Assembly: GCA_000526575.1 (NCBI GenBank)
Contig: JAGI01000002.1
Span: forward strand, 3,023,501 to 3,087,500
Direction: 5' to 3'
Origin: Clostridium sp. 12(A)
Lineage (GTDB): Bacteria; Bacillota; Clostridia; Lachnospirales; Lachnospiraceae
DNA: 64,000 nucleotides
A model generated the notes under the pieces. That model worked only from the letters and a program-made list of their open reading frames with translations. It ran no database searches and had not been told where the DNA came from. Shown here one piece after another: positions 1 through 9,185 of the stretch. How positions within the stretch are numbered: position 1 is the stretch's first letter; each line of letters starts with the position of its first letter. A program made the position numbers and the translations under genes.

Positions 1-1
1 C

Positions 2-964
2 GAAATGGCCGGGCTGTCAACGGTTGCCGAGGCTGTGGATTACTTAAGCCACTTAAAAGCCTATGAAGGTCTTTTTACGGACCTGGAAGGCACCAGTCTG
101 CACCGGGGTGCCATTGAGCAAAAACTGATCCTTTCCCTTTACAAGGATTTTGCCAAGCTATACCGATTTGCAAACTTGAACCAACGAAAGTTTCTTGATC
201 TTTATTTTATGCACTTTGAAATCGATATTCTGAAAAAAAGTCTGCGTAACGCCATTGGAAACAATCATGTGGATATCGATCTTTCTGTTTTTGAGGATTT
301 TTTCAAGCTTCATTCCAAGCTGGACTTAATGAAACTGTCCGCATCCAGAAGTCTTTCTGACTTCTTATCAAACCTGGAAGGCTCTATTTATTATGACTTT
401 CTCCAAGGATTGTCAGATACAAGGGAACCTACCTTATTTGATTATGAGGTCCATCTGGATCTTTTGTATTTTAAGTCGATTTGGAAGGTTATGGGGAAAC
501 ATTTAAAGAAGGAAGAAAAAGAACTGCTCTCCCGCTGCTTTGGCAGCAAGCTGGACCTGCTTAATATCCAGTGGATTTATCGCTCCAAAAAGTACTACAA
601 TCTACAATCTACAGACATTTATTCCCTTCTCATTCCCACCAATTATCATCTAAACAAGGAGCAGATTACAAAAATGGCAGAGGCCGGTTCCATAGAAGAA
701 TTCTACGGGGTGCTTAAAACCACCTACTATGGCCGGAAAGCGGATATAGAGGTTTTCGATTTGCCGGACCTGGAAAAGCTTACAAAGGAGGTACTTGACA
801 AGATCTACCGTTCCACCAGCCAGCAAAATCCGTACTCCATTGCAACACTGAATTCTTACCTCTATTTTAAAGAGGCTGAGATTCAAAAAGTTATTACCCT
901 CATAGAGAGCATCCGGTACCGTCTAAGTCCGGATGAAATTATCTCCTATGTGGAAAACCAGTAA
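2..964 (+). CDS. ntpC: V-type ATP synthase subunit C (5' partial)
   Basis: Subunit C (eukaryotic d-like) sits on the membrane rotor and couples the central stalk to the proteolipid ring of the V-type ATPase. The reading frame is open to the window edge, and the first ATG (position 5) lies well inside the family's usual start, so roughly the first 20-40 residues are missing. The remaining 319 residues are helical and soluble with no membrane segment, as expected. It is the first visible gene of an eight-gene operon and is followed after 17 bp by subunit I. Identification rests on family resemblance and on the unmistakable downstream subunits. Confidence 0.88.
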   Translation, partial: EMAGLSTVAEAVDYLSHLKAYEGLFTDLEGTSLHRGAIEQKLILSLYKDFAKLYRFANLNQRKFLDLYFMHFEIDILKKSLRNAIGNNHVDIDLSVFEDFFKLHSKLDLMKLSASRSLSDFLSNLEGSIYYDFLQGLSDTREPTLFDYEVHLDLLYFKSIWKVMGKHLKKEEKELLSRCFGSKLDLLNIQWIYRSKKYYNLQSTDIYSLLIPTNYHLNKEQITKMAEAGSIEEFYGVLKTTYYGRKADIEVFDLPDLEKLTKEVLDKIYRSTSQQNPYSIATLNSYLYFKEAEIQKVITLIESIRYRLSPDEIISYVENQ

Positions 965-981
965 AGGGGGTTGCATTTTCT

Positions 982-2910
982 GTGATAGAAAAGATGAAAT
1001 TCTTAAGTATCACCGGGCCCAAGGAGGATATCGACCGGGTAGTAGACACCTACCTATCCAAATATGAGATCCATCTGGAAAATGCCTTGTCAGAACTTAA
1101 AACGGTGCAAGACTTAAGGCCTTTTGTTGAGACCAATCCATACAAGGATATCAGTCAGCGAGCCGAAGAGCTTTCCCAGCTTCTCTCTCCAGACGGGGAA
1201 CAGACGGGCCACAAAAAAATGACCGTTTCTCAAGCAGCTGATATCATTGAAGCGATTGGGAACGAAACAGAAGAATTAAAAGCCAGAGAAGAGACCTTGT
1301 TAGCCAAGCGGGATTCTTTAAAGGAATCACTGCAACGGATTCTTCCATTTACCGCACTGAATTACGACTTAAGCTCCATCCTTCATTTTAAGTACATCAA
1401 ATTCCGCTTTGGCCGCATTTCACACGAGTATTACCATAAGTTTGAGGATTATGTGTACGATACCATTGATACGGTTTTATACAAATGCAGAGAAGATGAT
1501 GAATATGTCTGGTTGGTCTATTTTGTACCGGATACGATTTCAAACCGGATTGATGCTATTTATGCTTCCATGCATTTTGAACAGATTACCGTTCCGGACG
1601 AGTATAAGGGTACCCCCTTTGAGGCCACCAAAACACTGGAAGATAATATGAAGACAGTCCAATTGGAGATTAATGATTTAAGAAAGCAGCTTTCAACCTT
1701 TCTGGAATCTAAGCGGGATGATCTTTTATCCGCCAGAGACCGGCTGGAAAGCTTTTCAACCAACTTTAATGTAAGAAAATTAGCGGCCTGTACGAGACAG
1801 AGCAGGAATACCTTTTATATTCTTTGCGGTTGGATGAGCCACCGGGATGCCGATTCCTTTCAAAATGACATTTCCGAGGATGAAAAGACCTTTTGCATCG
1901 TTGAGGAGAACCATGAAAATATCATCAGCCGTCCTCCCACAAAGCTTTTAAATCCCGGACTGTTTAAGCCCTTTGAGCTGTTTATCCGGATGTATGGGCT
2001 TCCTGCCTATAATGAGATTGATCCTACTATATTAATCGGTCTCACCTATTCCTTCCTCTTTGGTTTCATGTTTGGAGATGTGGGACAGGGACTATGCCTA
2101 TTAATCGGAGGCTTTCTCCTCTACCGGATGAAGAAATTAAGCCTGGGAGCCATCGTCTCCTGCTGCGGATTCTTCTCCACCATATTCGGGTTCCTGTTTG
2201 GAAGTATCTTCGGATTTGAAGATATCATCCATCCGGTGTGGCTAAGACCCATGCAGCATATGACGAACCTTCCGTTTATCGGACGTCTGAACACTGTATT
2301 TATCGTTGCAGTCTCATTAGGTATGGGAATTATACTCCTTACCATGATTCTAAACATCATAAACAGCTACCGTTCCAGAGACCCGGAACGAACCTTTTTT
2401 GATACCAATGGCCTGGCTGGATTTGTATTTTATGCCGGTCTGGTGCTCACAATTGTACTTTATATGACCGAGAACCCCATACCAGCTTCTGCTTTACTGG
2501 TCATTATGTTCGGTCTTCCCCTTGTCATCATGTTCTTTAAGGAACCTCTTACCCATCTGGTGGAGCGAAAGTCAAGGATTATGCCTAAGGAAAAGGGCAT
2601 GTTTGTAGTTCAGGGCTTTTTTGAACTCTTTGAAGTGCTTTTAAGCTATTTTTCCAATACACTATCCTTTGTCCGTGTGGGGGCTTTTGCCGTCAGTCAT
2701 GCGGCCATGATGGAAGTGGTACTAATGCTCTCCGGCCATGAAGCCGGAACTGTAAACTGGCTCGTTGTGGTTTTGGGCAATCTATTCGTCTGCGGCATGG
2801 AGGGACTGATTGTTGGTATCCAGGTGCTGCGTTTGGAATATTATGAATTATTCAGCCGCTTTTACCGGGGAACCGGCCGCGCATTTAAGCCATACGGAAA
2901 AAAAATATAA
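982..2910 (+). CDS. ntpI: V-type ATP synthase subunit I
   Basis: Membrane stator subunit (a-subunit homologue) of the V-type ATPase, forming the ion half-channels beside the rotor ring. The 642-residue protein has a soluble, coiled-coil-rich N-terminal half (to about residue 340) followed by a polytopic C-terminal half with about seven hydrophobic segments, which is the standard architecture. The predicted start is GTG at 982, preceded by the G-rich ribosome site AAAGGGGG at 963-970. The conserved segment containing LSYFSNTLSFVRVGAF, near residue 550, is typical of the channel region and carries an Arg in the position expected for the essential arginine. It lies between subunits C and K. Confidence 0.95.
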   Translation: MIEKMKFLSITGPKEDIDRVVDTYLSKYEIHLENALSELKTVQDLRPFVETNPYKDISQRAEELSQLLSPDGEQTGHKKMTVSQAADIIEAIGNETEELKAREETLLAKRDSLKESLQRILPFTALNYDLSSILHFKYIKFRFGRISHEYYHKFEDYVYDTIDTVLYKCREDDEYVWLVYFVPDTISNRIDAIYASMHFEQITVPDEYKGTPFEATKTLEDNMKTVQLEINDLRKQLSTFLESKRDDLLSARDRLESFSTNFNVRKLAACTRQSRNTFYILCGWMSHRDADSFQNDISEDEKTFCIVEENHENIISRPPTKLLNPGLFKPFELFIRMYGLPAYNEIDPTILIGLTYSFLFGFMFGDVGQGLCLLIGGFLLYRMKKLSLGAIVSCCGFFSTIFGFLFGSIFGFEDIIHPVWLRPMQHMTNLPFIGRLNTVFIVAVSLGMGIILLTMILNIINSYRSRDPERTFFDTNGLAGFVFYAGLVLTIVLYMTENPIPASALLVIMFGLPLVIMFFKEPLTHLVERKSRIMPKEKGMFVVQGFFELFEVLLSYFSNTLSFVRVGAFAVSHAAMMEVVLMLSGHEAGTVNWLVVVLGNLFVCGMEGLIVGIQVLRLEYYELFSRFYRGTGRAFKPYGKKI

Positions 2911-2934
2911 AAAACATATCAGGAGGTACCTATT

Positions 2935-3372
2935 ATGTCTATATTAGTAAAAATTACCTTAGCTATTGCATTAACCTTAAGCATCGCTCTTCCCCTCTTT
3001 GTATTTGCCATGGGTGAAAAAACAAAAGGACGCTATAAAACAGCATTATCCGTCAATGTACTTTTATTCTTCGGAACTCTCATCGTTTCTAGTGTTTTAA
3101 TGTTCCAGGGCCAGGCAGAAGCTTCTGCTGCCGCTGCTGCCACAGGAGCGACTGCCGGTGTTGCAGGCATGGGTTATCTGGCTGCTGCTCTTTCTACCGG
3201 TCTTGCCTGTGTGGGCGGCGGTATTGCCGTATCAGCTGCTGCCAGTGCTGCTCTTGGTGCTATCAGCGAAGACAGTACTATTTTAGGTAAATCACTCATC
3301 TTCGTAGGTCTTGCCGAAGGTGTTTGTCTTTACGGTCTGATCATTTCCTTCATGATCCTTGGAAAGCTTTAA
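2935..3372 (+). CDS. ntpK: V-type ATP synthase subunit K (proteolipid ring)
   Basis: Proteolipid that builds the ion-carrying rotor ring. The 145-residue protein has four hydrophobic helices (about 2-26, 39-58, 70-110 and 113-143), that is, two tandem hairpins. Only the last helix holds a membrane carboxylate, Glu128 in GLAEGVCLYG, so each subunit should carry one ion rather than two, as in other bacterial V-type rings. Helix 3 is very Gly/Ala rich (GLACVGGGIAVSAAASAA). An AGGAGGT ribosome site at 2921-2927 precedes the ATG. Whether it carries H+ or Na+ cannot be decided safely by eye. Confidence 0.94.
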   Translation: MSILVKITLAIALTLSIALPLFVFAMGEKTKGRYKTALSVNVLLFFGTLIVSSVLMFQGQAEASAAAAATGATAGVAGMGYLAAALSTGLACVGGGIAVSAAASAALGAISEDSTILGKSLIFVGLAEGVCLYGLIISFMILGKL

Positions 3373-3374
3373 TC

Positions 3375-3683
3375 ATGAAAATGTACTTGATCAGCGACAA
3401 CTTAGACACCTGGGCCGGCATGAGGCTGGCAGGGGTGGAGGGAGCTGTCGTACATGAAAAAGCTGAGCTTAAAAATGAACTGGATAAAGTACTGGCCGAT
3501 AAGGAAATCGGGATCATACTCCTGACGGAAAAATTCGGCAGGGAGTTTCCGGACATCATTGACGATGTGAAATTAAACCGGAAGCTGCCTCTGATCATTG
3601 AAATTCCTGACCGCCACGGTACCGGCCGCAAGCCCAACTTTATCACAGATTATGTAAACCAAGCTATCGGATTAAAACTATAA
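3375..3683 (+). CDS. ntpG: V-type ATP synthase subunit F
   Basis: Small central-stalk subunit of 102 residues, within the usual 100-110 range, with the typical alternating beta/alpha pattern (MKMYLISDN, then IGIILLTEKFG, then LPLIIEIPD). I choose the ATG at 3375, two bases after the subunit K stop. A longer frame opens at 3324 but would overlap the end of subunit K by 49 bp with a non-homologous extension. The ribosome site is weak, suggesting translation coupled to subunit K. Gene names differ between V-ATPase operons (F is ntpG in Enterococcus and atpF elsewhere). Confidence 0.88.
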   Translation: MKMYLISDNLDTWAGMRLAGVEGAVVHEKAELKNELDKVLADKEIGIILLTEKFGREFPDIIDDVKLNRKLPLIIEIPDRHGTGRKPNFITDYVNQAIGLKL

Positions 3684-3699
3684 GAAAGAGGTGGTCATC

Positions 3700-4302
3700 T
3701 TGACAACTGAGGAAAAACTACAGCATTTTCTGGAGTTTTGTATGGAAGATGCCAGATCCCGAAGTGCGAAGATGCTTGATGAATATACTGCCGCTCTGGA
3801 AGAGGCCTTTACAGAGCATCAGCAAAACGCCATCCGGCGGGCCGAACAGCAGGTGGAATTGGAGAAAAAGCAGATCGAGCGGGAAACCAACAAAAAGCTG
3901 TCACTGGAACAGATTAATATCAGACGGGAATTCGGAAAGAAGCAGGATGAATTAAAGGAAAAGCTGTTTCAGGAACTTTTAGATCGGCTCACAGAATATA
4001 GGAAGACCCCGGAATATAAAGCGCTGCTAAATAATCAGGCACGTAAAGCGTTAGAGCTGGCTGATAAAGATTTTATCACAATCTACATTGATCCTCAGGA
4101 TGAGGAAAAGCTTAAGGATTTAAGCATTCCCCAAAGTGGGGAGCTTTTAGTGAGTGAATACTCTTTTATGGGCGGTATTAGAGCCGTTATCCCAGCGAGA
4201 CATATTTTAATTGACAATTCGTTCCAGACCAAGCTTTCCGAAGCGAAGCGTGACTTCCGCTTTGATATAAAGGATATTATGGGAGGTGAGGCCAATGACT
4301 AG
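3700..4302 (+). CDS. ntpE: V-type ATP synthase subunit E
   Basis: Peripheral-stalk subunit that holds the A3B3 head against rotation. The first half (residues 1-110) is a long charged coiled coil and the second half is the globular E domain that contacts the head (ending FDIKDIMGGE). The best start is TTG at 3700, six bases after the AGGTGG ribosome site at 3689-3694. A GTG at 3691 lies inside that site and is unlikely. The predicted length is 200 residues, normal for the family. Its last eight bases overlap the start of subunit A. No subunit G/H gene is visible inside the operon and it may lie upstream of the window. Confidence 0.86.
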   Translation: MTTEEKLQHFLEFCMEDARSRSAKMLDEYTAALEEAFTEHQQNAIRRAEQQVELEKKQIERETNKKLSLEQINIRREFGKKQDELKEKLFQELLDRLTEYRKTPEYKALLNNQARKALELADKDFITIYIDPQDEEKLKDLSIPQSGELLVSEYSFMGGIRAVIPARHILIDNSFQTKLSEAKRDFRFDIKDIMGGEAND

Positions 4303-6061
4303 TACAGGTAAAATCTCCGGTATCAACGGCCCTGTCATCTATTTAAAGGGTGATACCGGGTTTAAAATGAATGAAATGGTTTTCGTTGGAAAAGACCATC
4401 TGGTGGGCGAGATCATCGGCCTTACGGACCGGCGGACCACCATTCAGGTATACGAGGAAACCAGCGGACTAAAACCGGGGGAAGCCGTTATTTCCACCGG
4501 ACTTCCAGTGTCCGTTACCCTGGCTCCTGGTATCTTAAATAACATATTTGACGGAATTGAACGCCCCTTAAGGGAAATCGCCAAAACAGGCGGCCCATAT
4601 ATTGACCGGGGTATTCAGGTCGATTCCCTTGATACGAAGAAGCTGTGGGATACTCATATCACCGTTAAGAGGGGAGATCATCTTTTCCCTGGCTCTATTA
4701 TTGCAGAGGTGCCGGAAACTCCGGCCATTACCCATAAGGTCATGATTCCACCGGATATGGAAGGCTTTGTAGAGAGCGTAGTGCCAGATGGTTCCTATAC
4801 CATTGACCAGCCAATTCTGACTCTTAAGCTGGCAGACGGAACCGTAAAGGAACTTACCATGACTCAGAAATGGCCGATTCGGATTCCAAGGCCAACCCTA
4901 AAGCGTTACCCTGCTGCCAAGCCCCTGATTACCGGACAGAGAATCATTGATACTCTCTTCCCTCTGGCAAAGGGCGGCACCGCCTGCATCCCTGGTGGAT
5001 TTGGAACCGGTAAGACCATGACCCAGCACCAGATTGCCAAATGGTCTGATGCGGATATCATCATCTATATCGGCTGCGGCGAGCGTGGCAACGAGATGAC
5101 TCAGGTTCTGGAGGAGTTCTCAGAGCTTGTGGATCCCCGTTCCGGCAATCCCTTAATGGACCGTACCACACTCATTGCCAATACTTCTAATATGCCCGTT
5201 GCCGCCAGAGAGGCCAGTCTTTACTCCGGTCTTACCCTGGCAGAATATTATAGAGATATGGGATACCATGTTGCCATTATGGCGGATTCCACCTCTCGTT
5301 GGGCCGAGGCGCTGAGAGAGTTATCCGGACGTCTTGAGGAAATGCCAGCCGAGGAAGGCTTCCCAGCCTATCTGGCTTCCCGCTTATCTGCCTTTTATGA
5401 AAGAGCCGGCATGATTCAGAACTTAAACGGCACGGAAGGTTCTGTCACCATCATCGGAGCGGTTTCCCCACAGGGCGGCGACTTCTCTGAGCCAGTCACC
5501 CAGAACACCAAGCGTTTTGTCCGCTGCTTCTGGGGCCTTGACCGGAACCTTGCAAACGAACGCCATTTCCCTGCCATACATTGGCTCAGCAGCTATTCGG
5601 AATATTTAACCGATTTAGCCCCATGGTACGTGGACTACGTGGATAAGAGATTTGTGGACTACAGAAACCGTCTCGTATTCATACTGACTCAGGAAAGCAG
5701 CCTGATGGAAATCGTAAAGCTCATCGGCGGAGATATGCTGCCCGATGACCAAAAGCTGATTCTTGAAATAGCAAAGGTCATCCGTATTGGCTTCCTTCAG
5801 CAAAACGCATTCCATAAGGAGGATACCTGTGTCCCTATGGAGAAACAGTTTTTAATGATGGATTTAATCCTGTATTTATATAAAAAATCACGTTCCCTGA
5901 TCTCCATGGGAATGCCTATGTCTGTATTAAGGGAGGATCCCATTTTTGATAAGATCATTTCCTTAAAATATGACGTCCCCAATGACCGGCTGGATCTATT
6001 TGATGACTATAAAAAGCAGGTTGATGCTTTTTATGATTCCGTCATTGAACGAAACGCTTAG
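4295..6061 (+). CDS. ntpA: V-type ATP synthase catalytic subunit A
   Basis: Catalytic ATP-binding subunit of the A3B3 head. The P-loop PGGFGTGKT is at residues 233-241, and the catalytic region GCGERGNEM and the [14 protein letters not shown] stretch follow. The extra non-homologous insert of about 90 residues that distinguishes A subunits from F-type beta is present before the P-loop. Start ATG 4295 follows GGGAGGTGAG at 4281-4290. An in-frame ATG at 4286 is inside the ribosome site. The 588 residues match the family length. It overlaps the subunit E stop by eight bases and is followed by subunit B. Confidence 0.97.
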   Translation: MTSTGKISGINGPVIYLKGDTGFKMNEMVFVGKDHLVGEIIGLTDRRTTIQVYEETSGLKPGEAVISTGLPVSVTLAPGILNNIFDGIERPLREIAKTGGPYIDRGIQVDSLDTKKLWDTHITVKRGDHLFPGSIIAEVPETPAITHKVMIPPDMEGFVESVVPDGSYTIDQPILTLKLADGTVKELTMTQKWPIRIPRPTLKRYPAAKPLITGQRIIDTLFPLAKGGTACIPGGFGTGKTMTQHQIAKWSDADIIIYIGCGERGNEMTQVLEEFSELVDPRSGNPLMDRTTLIANTSNMPVAAREASLYSGLTLAEYYRDMGYHVAIMADSTSRWAEALRELSGRLEEMPAEEGFPAYLASRLSAFYERAGMIQNLNGTEGSVTIIGAVSPQGGDFSEPVTQNTKRFVRCFWGLDRNLANERHFPAIHWLSSYSEYLTDLAPWYVDYVDKRFVDYRNRLVFILTQESSLMEIVKLIGGDMLPDDQKLILEIAKVIRIGFLQQNAFHKEDTCVPMEKQFLMMDLILYLYKKSRSLISMGMPMSVLREDPIFDKIISLKYDVPNDRLDLFDDYKKQVDAFYDSVIERNA

Positions 6062-6075
6062 AAAGGAGGCAGATT

Positions 6076-7479
6076 ATGGCAATCGAATATTTAGGCTTAA
6101 GTGCCATCAACGGCCCCCTGGTCGTATTGGAAGGCGTCCAGAATGCTGCTTTTGATGAAATTGTGGAAATGACCGTGGCTGGTAAGACAAAGAAGCTTGG
6201 AAGAATTATTGAGGTATATGAGGATAAGGCCATTATTCAGGTCTTTGAGGGCACCGATGGACTGGCGCTTCGAAATGTACACACCCGGCTTACGGGAAGG
6301 CCGATGGAGCTTTCCGTATCCGAAGATATGCTGGGACGAACCTTTAATGGAATCGGAGTACCTATTGACGGACTTGGTGATATCGGCTCCGACCATTTAC
6401 TTGATATCAATGGAAAGCCTTTAAATCCCGTGACCCGAGAATACCCCAGAGACTATATCCGTACCGGGATCTCGGCCATTGACGGACTGATGACCTTAAT
6501 CCGGGGACAGAAGCTTCCGATTTTCTCCGGTAATGGTCTTCCCCACGATGAACTGGCAGCCCAGATCGTTCAGCAGGCCTCCTTAGGTGATGATGCGGAT
6601 TCCAGCGAAAAATTCGCAGTCGTTTTCGCGGCTATGGGTGTAAAATACGACGTGGCTGACTTCTTCCGCAGAACCTTTGAGGAAAGCGGTGTTTCCGACC
6701 ACGTTGCCATGTTCATAAACCTGGCCAATGACCCTGTGGTGGAGCGTCTCATCACTCCAAAGGTGGCTTTGACCCTTGCAGAGTATCTGGCTTTTGAACG
6801 GGGCATGCATATTCTTGTTATTTTGACAGATATGACCGCTTATGCAGAAGCCCTCCGTGAGGTCTCCTCCTCAAAAGGTGAGATTCCATCCAGAAAAGGG
6901 TATCCAGGCTATCTATACAGTGACCTTGCATCGATTTATGAGAGAGCAGGCATTGTAAAGGGAAGACATGGATCTGTCACACAGATTCCAATCCTAACCA
7001 TGCCAAACGATGATATCACCCACCCCATTCCCGACTTAACCGGATATATTACGGAGGGACAGATTGTTCTTGACCGCAGCCTGTACGGTCAGTCCGTATA
7101 TCCACCCATTAACGTACTGCCCTCCTTAAGCCGTCTCATGAAGGATGGTATCGGAGAAGGCTTTACAAGAGCCGACCATCAGGGCGTGGCAAATCAGCTC
7201 TTCTCCTGCTATGCAAAGGTTGGAGACGCAAGAGCTCTGGCTTCCGTTATTGGTGAAGATGAACTCTCTCCCATTGATAAAAAGTATCTGATCTTTGGTA
7301 AGGAGTTTGAAAACCGCTTTGTGGGACAGGGTGACCACACTAACCGGAACATATTAGAGACTCTTACCATTGGCTGGGAGCTTTTAGGACTTCTTCCCCG
7401 CGGAGAGTTAGACCGTGTGGATACGAAAGTCCTGGATCAATATTACAAGGAAACTGCCCCGGAAGCTTTGAATGAATAG
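6076..7479 (+). CDS. ntpB: V-type ATP synthase regulatory subunit B
   Basis: Non-catalytic nucleotide-binding subunit alternating with A in the head. The position equivalent to the P-loop reads [15 protein letters not shown], the characteristic degenerate form without [24 protein letters not shown] is the conserved B/beta signature region. The length of 467 residues is normal. ATG 6076 follows AAAGGAGG at 6062-6069. It sits 14 bp behind subunit A and 11 bp before subunit D, in the same transcript. Confidence 0.97.
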   Translation: MAIEYLGLSAINGPLVVLEGVQNAAFDEIVEMTVAGKTKKLGRIIEVYEDKAIIQVFEGTDGLALRNVHTRLTGRPMELSVSEDMLGRTFNGIGVPIDGLGDIGSDHLLDINGKPLNPVTREYPRDYIRTGISAIDGLMTLIRGQKLPIFSGNGLPHDELAAQIVQQASLGDDADSSEKFAVVFAAMGVKYDVADFFRRTFEESGVSDHVAMFINLANDPVVERLITPKVALTLAEYLAFERGMHILVILTDMTAYAEALREVSSSKGEIPSRKGYPGYLYSDLASIYERAGIVKGRHGSVTQIPILTMPNDDITHPIPDLTGYITEGQIVLDRSLYGQSVYPPINVLPSLSRLMKDGIGEGFTRADHQGVANQLFSCYAKVGDARALASVIGEDELSPIDKKYLIFGKEFENRFVGQGDHTNRNILETLTIGWELLGLLPRGELDRVDTKVLDQYYKETAPEALNE

Positions 7480-7490
7480 GAGGGAAATCC

Positions 7491-8114
7491 ATGAATCCCA
7501 ATACATTTCCCACCAAGGGAAATTTAATTCTAGCTAAAAACTCTCTCGCTCTGGCCAGACAGGGTTATGAGTTGATGGATAAAAAGCGGAATATCCTGAT
7601 CAAAGAGCTGATGGAGCTGATCGACGAGGCAAGGGGAATCCAGTCTGAAATCGACGTTACCTTTACTTCCGCTTATAAAGCGCTTCAAAAGGCAAACATC
7701 GAGCTGGGAATTGACTATGTAAAGGACATTGCCATGGCTGTTCCTGTGGATGACTCCGTTCGTATTAAGACCAGAAGCATTATGGGAACAGAAATTCCTC
7801 TTGTGGAGCATGAAGGCAGGCCCCTAAATCTGACCTATGCCTACTACAGCACCAGGGAATCCCTTGATGAGGCCCGCTCTAAGTTTGAAAAGGTGAAGGA
7901 GCTGACACTAAAGCTCTCCTCCGTGGAGAACTCCGCTTACCGTCTGGCAAACAGCATCAAGCGAACCCAAAAACGGGCAAATGCACTGAAAAATATTACC
8001 ATACCCCGCTATGAATCACTGACAAAAAGCATATCAAACTCCCTGGAGGAAAAAGACCGGGAGGAATTTACAAGGCTTAAGGTGATTAAACGAACGAAAA
8101 AAAGCGGAAGTTAA
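7491..8114 (+). CDS. ntpD: V-type ATP synthase subunit D
   Basis: Central-stalk rotor shaft (gamma-like). The 207 residues are almost entirely helical, with the N- and C-terminal long helices that form the antiparallel coiled coil inserted in the A3B3 head. The start reads MNPNTFPTKGNLILAKNSL and the conserved C-terminal stretch RRTQKRANALKNI-like appears near residue 160 (KRTQKRANALKNITIPRY). GGAGGG precedes the ATG. Last gene of the operon, closed four bases later by a strong intrinsic terminator. Confidence 0.95.
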   Translation: MNPNTFPTKGNLILAKNSLALARQGYELMDKKRNILIKELMELIDEARGIQSEIDVTFTSAYKALQKANIELGIDYVKDIAMAVPVDDSVRIKTRSIMGTEIPLVEHEGRPLNLTYAYYSTRESLDEARSKFEKVKELTLKLSSVENSAYRLANSIKRTQKRANALKNITIPRYESLTKSISNSLEEKDREEFTRLKVIKRTKKSGS

Positions 8115-8117
8115 AAG

Positions 8118-8163
8118 AATGCGTCTTGATCCGGCTGATAGCCATTTCAAGACGCATTTTTAT
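8118..8163 (+). terminator. Rho-independent terminator of the V-ATPase operon
   Basis: Perfect 12-bp stem AATGCGTCTTGA (8118-8129) with TCAAGACGCATT (8147-8158), an internal GGCT/AGCC mini-hairpin in the loop, then a T tract. It starts just after the subunit D stop. The same stem could also stop leftward transcription from the opposing LUD gene, although that side lacks a long T tract. Confidence 0.9.
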
Positions 8164-8205
8164 CCTTCTATACGAAATCTTCTTTCAGCACCTAACACAC
8201 TTATC

Positions 8206-8853
8206 CTAATATCCATACTCCCCTTCCACAAATATGACCTTAATTCTCTCCTCTGTAAACTGCCCCGCAATCAAAACAAAATCATTGCATATTCTGTTTT
8301 TATGACTGCAATCAATGCAGCGGTCCAAAGTGGTACATGGAGTTCCCTTATTCAGCCGTTTGGCATCTAATGTGGCTGCAATCTGTCTGGTCCGCTTAAT
8401 GGCTTCCTCTGTGTTTTTTACAAGCTTATTGGTGCCCACCACCACAAGGACCTGATCCGGCCCATAAAGCATGGGTGCCACGCGACTGCCGTTGCCGTCT
8501 ATATTAAACAGCTTTCCATCCATGGTAACTGCATTGGTTCCGGTTATAAACGTATCAGCAAAGAAATTTTTCCGATATAGTTCCCGCTTTTCTTCTTTTG
8601 TCAGTGAAGGCTCATATTTATCTAAGAATACAAGATCCCGTTTTCTAAGCGCATCAAGTACTCCAAGTTCTTCTAAGGCAACAGAATCTCCGCAGCCTAC
8701 TGTGGTATGATCAGGAATAAATGTATTTAAAAGCGCGAACAGCTCTTCTTTATCCGCTGCAAGGTACGCGCCAATACGATGTTTTTTAAGAGATTCCATT
8801 GCCGCTTTCAGCTCTCGTCTATCTGGATTGTCCTTCGTAGTATTACCATTCAT
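8206..8853 (-). CDS. LUD-domain protein (lactate utilization / DUF162-like)
   Basis: A 215-residue soluble protein of the LUD family (LutC/YkgG-related). Recognisable features are VGCGDSVALEELGVL, the Asn/Thr-rich middle FITGTNAVTMDG, the glycine-rich NIDGNGSRVAPMLYGP and, near the C terminus, CIDCSHKNRIC, a small cysteine cluster seen in stand-alone LUD proteins of clostridia. LutC-type proteins take part in L-lactate oxidation with LutA and LutB, but no lutA or lutB gene is nearby, so the physiological role here is unknown. Transcribed alone and divergently from the manganese riboswitch gene. Confidence 0.8.
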   Translation of the reverse strand: MNGNTTKDNPDRRELKAAMESLKKHRIGAYLAADKEELFALLNTFIPDHTTVGCGDSVALEELGVLDALRKRDLVFLDKYEPSLTKEEKRELYRKNFFADTFITGTNAVTMDGKLFNIDGNGSRVAPMLYGPDQVLVVVGTNKLVKNTEEAIKRTRQIAATLDAKRLNKGTPCTTLDRCIDCSHKNRICNDFVLIAGQFTEERIKVIFVEGEYGY

Positions 8854-8953
8854 ATTTGCCTCCTTTTCGCTGTACGGTGTATTTTCTTACTTCCTATAAT
8901 CTAACATAGAATAGAAGCAAAGAAAAGAATAAAAGGAACCTGTCTCTTAACCG

Positions 8954-8983
8954 TTGACAAAAATTATCTGTTTGTGTTATGAT
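8954..8983 (+). promoter_or_regulatory. Sigma-A-type promoter of the riboswitch/P-type ATPase transcript
   Basis: TTGACA at 8954-8959 and TATGAT at 8978-8983 with an 18-base spacer. The expected start point, about seven bases after the -10 box, lies immediately upstream of the riboswitch aptamer. Confidence 0.8.
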
Positions 8984-8989
8984 GAAAAA

Positions 8990-9155
8990 ACACTTGAGGG
9001 AGTAGTTTGCGCAGTTTATCTGCGTGCCAAGTCAACATACTGGCCGTTTTACGGTCTGGCTTGTCTTAATAAACGAGACTCATGTATAGCACCGGGCTAT
9101 ACATGGTCTATTTTTTTTGACTCATGCGTAGCTGGTCTATGCATGAGTTTTTGTT
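8990..9155 (+). ncRNA. yybP-ykoY manganese riboswitch with two terminator hairpins
   Basis: The leader carries the two conserved docking loops of the yybP-ykoY family: GGGAGTAG at 8998-9005 and the AACATACTGG segment at 9034-9043. Helices fit the family: CGCAG/CTGCG (9010-9014/9020-9024), GCCA/TGGC (9026-9029/9057-9060) and CCGT/ACGG (9044-9047/9051-9054). P1 is formed by TGAG near 8995 and CTCA at 9079-9082. That 3' strand is also used by hairpin 1 (stem 9076-9090 with 9096-9109, then eight T), so aptamer and terminator are mutually exclusive, which fits Mn2+-induced antitermination. A second hairpin (9120-9131 with 9137-9148, then TTTTT) follows directly. Family known to sense Mn2+; recognition is by eye. 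Confidence 0.86.
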
Positions 9156-9185
9156 ATATATAAACAAATTAAGGAGAGAACTGCA

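Noticed and set aside
8119-8370. Plus-strand 83-codon frame after subunit D
   Set aside because: It lies in the terminator and antisense to the LUD gene, with no ribosome site.
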